In this document: in pieces, positions 13,802 to 15,264 of the stretch
How the letters are laid out: each line of letters starts with the position of its first letter
Position numbering within the stretch: the stretch's first letter is position 1
DNA from: an uncultured Alphaproteobacteria bacterium
GTDB lineage: Bacteria > Pseudomonadota > Alphaproteobacteria > Caulobacterales > Parvularculaceae
Direction of reading: 5' to 3'
DNA length: 15,264 nucleotides
NCBI GenBank assembly: GCA_937895955.1
Contig: CALAZI010000108.1
Span: 1-15,264 of the forward strand
The notes under the pieces: model-generated
What the model was told of the DNA's origin: nothing
Databases searched by the model: none
The model's input: the letters and a program-made list of their open reading frames with translations, nothing else
Made by a program: the position numbers and the translations under genes

Positions 13802-14545
13802 ATGAACCTCGCTCGCATCTCTCTTATTCTTCTCATGCTCGCCGCCGCAAACGGCTGCGCCGCCGCCGGCCGCATCAAGAATATCGGCAAGGCGCCGGAC
13901 CTCTCACCGACCGAAAATCCCGCCGCGCTTTACGGCGGCCGCGCCATCGCGATGCCGATGCCGGCGCCGAACGCAGAAGCGGCGAACGCCAATTCGCTCT
14001 GGCGCGCCGGATCGCGCACCTTCTTCAAGGATCAGCGCGCGCGCCGGCTCGGCGACATCGTCACCGTCGTCATCGACATCAACGATCGCGCACGGCTTAA
14101 CAACACGACCGAGCGCACGCGCGACAATGGCGAGACGGCGCAGATCCCCGCTTTCGGCGGCCTGGAACAGACGCTCGTCGACATTCTGCCGAGCGGCGCC
14201 AACGCCTCGCAGCTTGTCGATCTGTCGTCCGGCTCGACCGTTCGCGGCGAAGGCAGCGTCGACCGGCGCGAGGATGTCGAACTTGTCGTCGCCGCCGTCG
14301 TCACCGACGTTCTGCCGAACGGCAATCTCGTCGTCGCCGGCAAGCAGGAAGTGCGCGTCAACAATGAAGTGCGCGAATTGACCGTCACCGGCGTCATCCG
14401 TCCGGAAGACATCTCCAACGCCAACCGGATCAACCACACGCAGATCGCCGAGGCGCGCATTTCCTATGGCGGGCGCGGCCAGCTGACCGATGTGCAACAG
14501 GCGCGTTACGGCCAGCAGCTCTACGATATTCTCTTCCCGTTCTAA
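13802..14545 (+). CDS. flgH: Flagellar L-ring protein FlgH, lipoprotein
   Basis: A 247-residue outer-membrane lipoprotein forming the L ring around the distal rod. The signal ends in AANGC with the acylated Cys at residue 19. Hallmarks are NSLWRAGSRTFFKDQRARRLGDIVTVVI, then RREDVELVVAAVVTDVLPNG, NLVVAGKQEVRVNNEVRELTVTGVIRPEDI and the ending YGQQLYDILFPF (each shown by its conserved part). Length is normal. It lies 4 bp after flgA with no visible ribosome site, so translational coupling is likely. It is the last gene of the operon; no clear terminator follows, only a weak hairpin at about 14558-14579 without a T-run. Confidence 0.96.
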   Translation: MNLARISLILLMLAAANGCAAAGRIKNIGKAPDLSPTENPAALYGGRAIAMPMPAPNAEAANANSLWRAGSRTFFKDQRARRLGDIVTVVIDINDRARLNNTTERTRDNGETAQIPAFGGLEQTLVDILPSGANASQLVDLSSGSTVRGEGSVDRREDVELVVAAVVTDVLPNGNLVVAGKQEVRVNNEVRELTVTGVIRPEDISNANRINHTQIAEARISYGGRGQLTDVQQARYGQQLYDILFPF

Positions 14546-14641
14546 AACCGCGCTTTTCTTCCCCCGCAAGCGGTGGAGGAAACACAAAGACCCCGCAAGA
14601 ACCGGGTGACGCGACGATGCGCCACGCGGTATGGTCGCCTC

Positions 14642-15187
14642 ATGTCGCGACGCTCATACGCAATCTTCGACACCGAAGTCGGCCGCTGCGCCCTCCTCTG
14701 GCGCGGCGAGATGCTGACTGGCGTTTTGCTGCCGGCCGAGAATGACGACGCGATGCGCGCGGCGATCTGCCGGCGCGCTGCCGACGCGGAAGAAGCGCCG
14801 CCGCCCGCCTTTGTCGAAGCGGCCATCGCGAAAATCCGAAAACTTTGCTTAGGCGAAGCTGTCGACTTCGCCGACGCGCCGCTCGACCGCTCGACAATCG
14901 AACCGCTCGCAAACCGCATCTACGACATTCTCCTGCGGACGCCGTTCGGCGCGACGACGACCTATGGCGCGATCGCGGAAGAGCTTGGCGACAAGAACCT
15001 GTCGCGCGCGGTCGGCGCGGCCATGGGCGCCAATCCCTTCCCGATCATCATCCCCTGCCATCGCGTCACGGGCGCCGGCGGCAAGATGGGCGGCTTCACC
15101 GCGCCCGGCGGAACCGGGACGAAAAAGAAACTGCTCGACATTGAAGGCGCTTTCGCCGCTGAAAAACTGCCCTTATTCGGCGGCTGA
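14642..15187 (+). CDS. ogt: Methylated-DNA--protein-cysteine S-methyltransferase
   Basis: A 181-residue suicidal DNA repair protein that removes methyl groups from O6-methylguanine onto its own cysteine. The active site PCHRV has the acceptor Cys139; it follows NPFPIII and precedes TGAGGKMGGFTAPGG. The DNA-binding helix-turn-helix part is GATTTYGAIAEELG and NLSRAVGAAMGANP, with Arg122 as the likely finger residue. The N-terminal domain is short and poorly conserved, as in Ogt/AGT. ATG 14642 is chosen because it begins the domain; an in-frame GTG at 14573 would add 23 unconserved residues. No clear ribosome site is seen, and a GTGACG...TATGGT promoter-like pair just upstream could give a leaderless mRNA. 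It is unrelated in function to the flagellar operon before it. Confidence 0.93.
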   Translation: MSRRSYAIFDTEVGRCALLWRGEMLTGVLLPAENDDAMRAAICRRAADAEEAPPPAFVEAAIAKIRKLCLGEAVDFADAPLDRSTIEPLANRIYDILLRTPFGATTTYGAIAEELGDKNLSRAVGAAMGANPFPIIIPCHRVTGAGGKMGGFTAPGGTGTKKKLLDIEGAFAAEKLPLFGG

Positions 15188-15202
15188 ATTTTTCACCCCT
15201 TC

Positions 15203-15233
15203 TTAACCTTCGCGCAAAGGATCGCGCCTAGTC
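15203..15233 (+). promoter_or_regulatory. Promoter-like element at the right edge
   Basis: TTAACC (15203-15208), 19 bases, then CTAGTC (15228-15233), the same arrangement as before the diguanylate cyclase gene. An ATG follows at 15242, close enough for a leaderless or very short-leader transcript. TTAACC could also be a CtrA half-site. Inference only. Confidence 0.3.
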
Positions 15234-15241
15234 TCACCCGC

Positions 15242-15264
15242 ATGACGCGCGCCAAGGTCTTTTG
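15242..15264 (+). CDS. Possible start of a further gene, cut by the window edge
   Basis: ATG at 15242 opens a frame reading MTRAKVF before the window ends. It lies 55 bp after the ogt stop and just after a promoter-like element. There is no ribosome site and too little sequence to identify a product. Confidence 0.3.

Noticed and set aside
14558..14579. Hairpin after flgH as a terminator
   Set aside because: The stem is short with a mismatch and no T-run follows on either strand, so an intrinsic terminator is not supported.
13171..14587. Two long minus-strand frames (239 and 227 codons) opposite flgA and flgH
   Set aside because: Both are low-complexity Arg/Ala/Asp translations antisense to clear flagellar genes; no family resemblance.
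1..15264. Mobile element, CRISPR array, defence system, tRNA or rRNA
   Set aside because: No direct-repeat array, transposase, integrase, terminal repeats or RNA-gene signatures were seen; gene content and order look like stable chromosome.

Overview
The window looks like a GC-rich alphaproteobacterial chromosome, probably of the Caulobacterales/Parvularculales/Hyphomonadaceae kind. The reasons are the flagellar gene order flgF-flgG-flgA-flgH opposite a divergent fliL-fliM-DUF6468-motE cluster, the alphaproteobacterial DUF6468 protein, and a TTAA-N7-TTAA (CtrA-type) box in front of flgF. No mobile element, CRISPR array, tRNA or rRNA is visible. Nearly all the sequence is coding and codon use looks even throughout.

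Left part (1-4312): the 3' end of a Blc-type lipocalin gene meets, convergently and without a gap, the minus-strand pair apt-nnrU-like (adenine salvage enzyme and NnrU-family membrane protein). Divergent from apt is a large M13 zinc metallopeptidase lipoprotein gene, followed after 4 bp by a GNAT acetyltransferase gene.

Middle (4313-7164): a RhlE-like DEAD-box RNA helicase with a strong stem-loop just before its ribosome binding site, then a soluble GGDEF diguanylate cyclase whose inhibitory-site arginine is replaced by lysine. The cyclase gene ends 6 bp from the end of the minus-strand flagellar operon.

Flagellar part (7171-14545): one intergenic region of 209 bp (11303-11511) drives two divergent operons. 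On the minus strand are fliL, fliM (TTG start), a DUF6468 gene, motE and a secreted helical-repeat (TPR-like) protein. From fliM onward each start codon overlaps the preceding stop codon. On the plus strand, flgF, flgG, flgA and flgH build the proximal and distal rod, the P-ring chaperone and the L ring. The plus-strand operon has a near-perfect sigma-54 promoter with an IHF-like site upstream and a perfect CtrA-type box across the flgF translation start region. This suggests staged, cell-cycle-linked flagellar expression as in Caulobacter.

Right edge (14546-15264): an O6-methylguanine-DNA methyltransferase (ogt) gene, then promoter-like sequence and possibly the first codons of another gene.

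The most interesting points are the layered sigma-54/IHF/CtrA control region, the secreted repeat protein coupled to motE (a candidate MotE client), a FliM without the usual CheY-binding N-terminal motif, and the stem-loop before the helicase gene.
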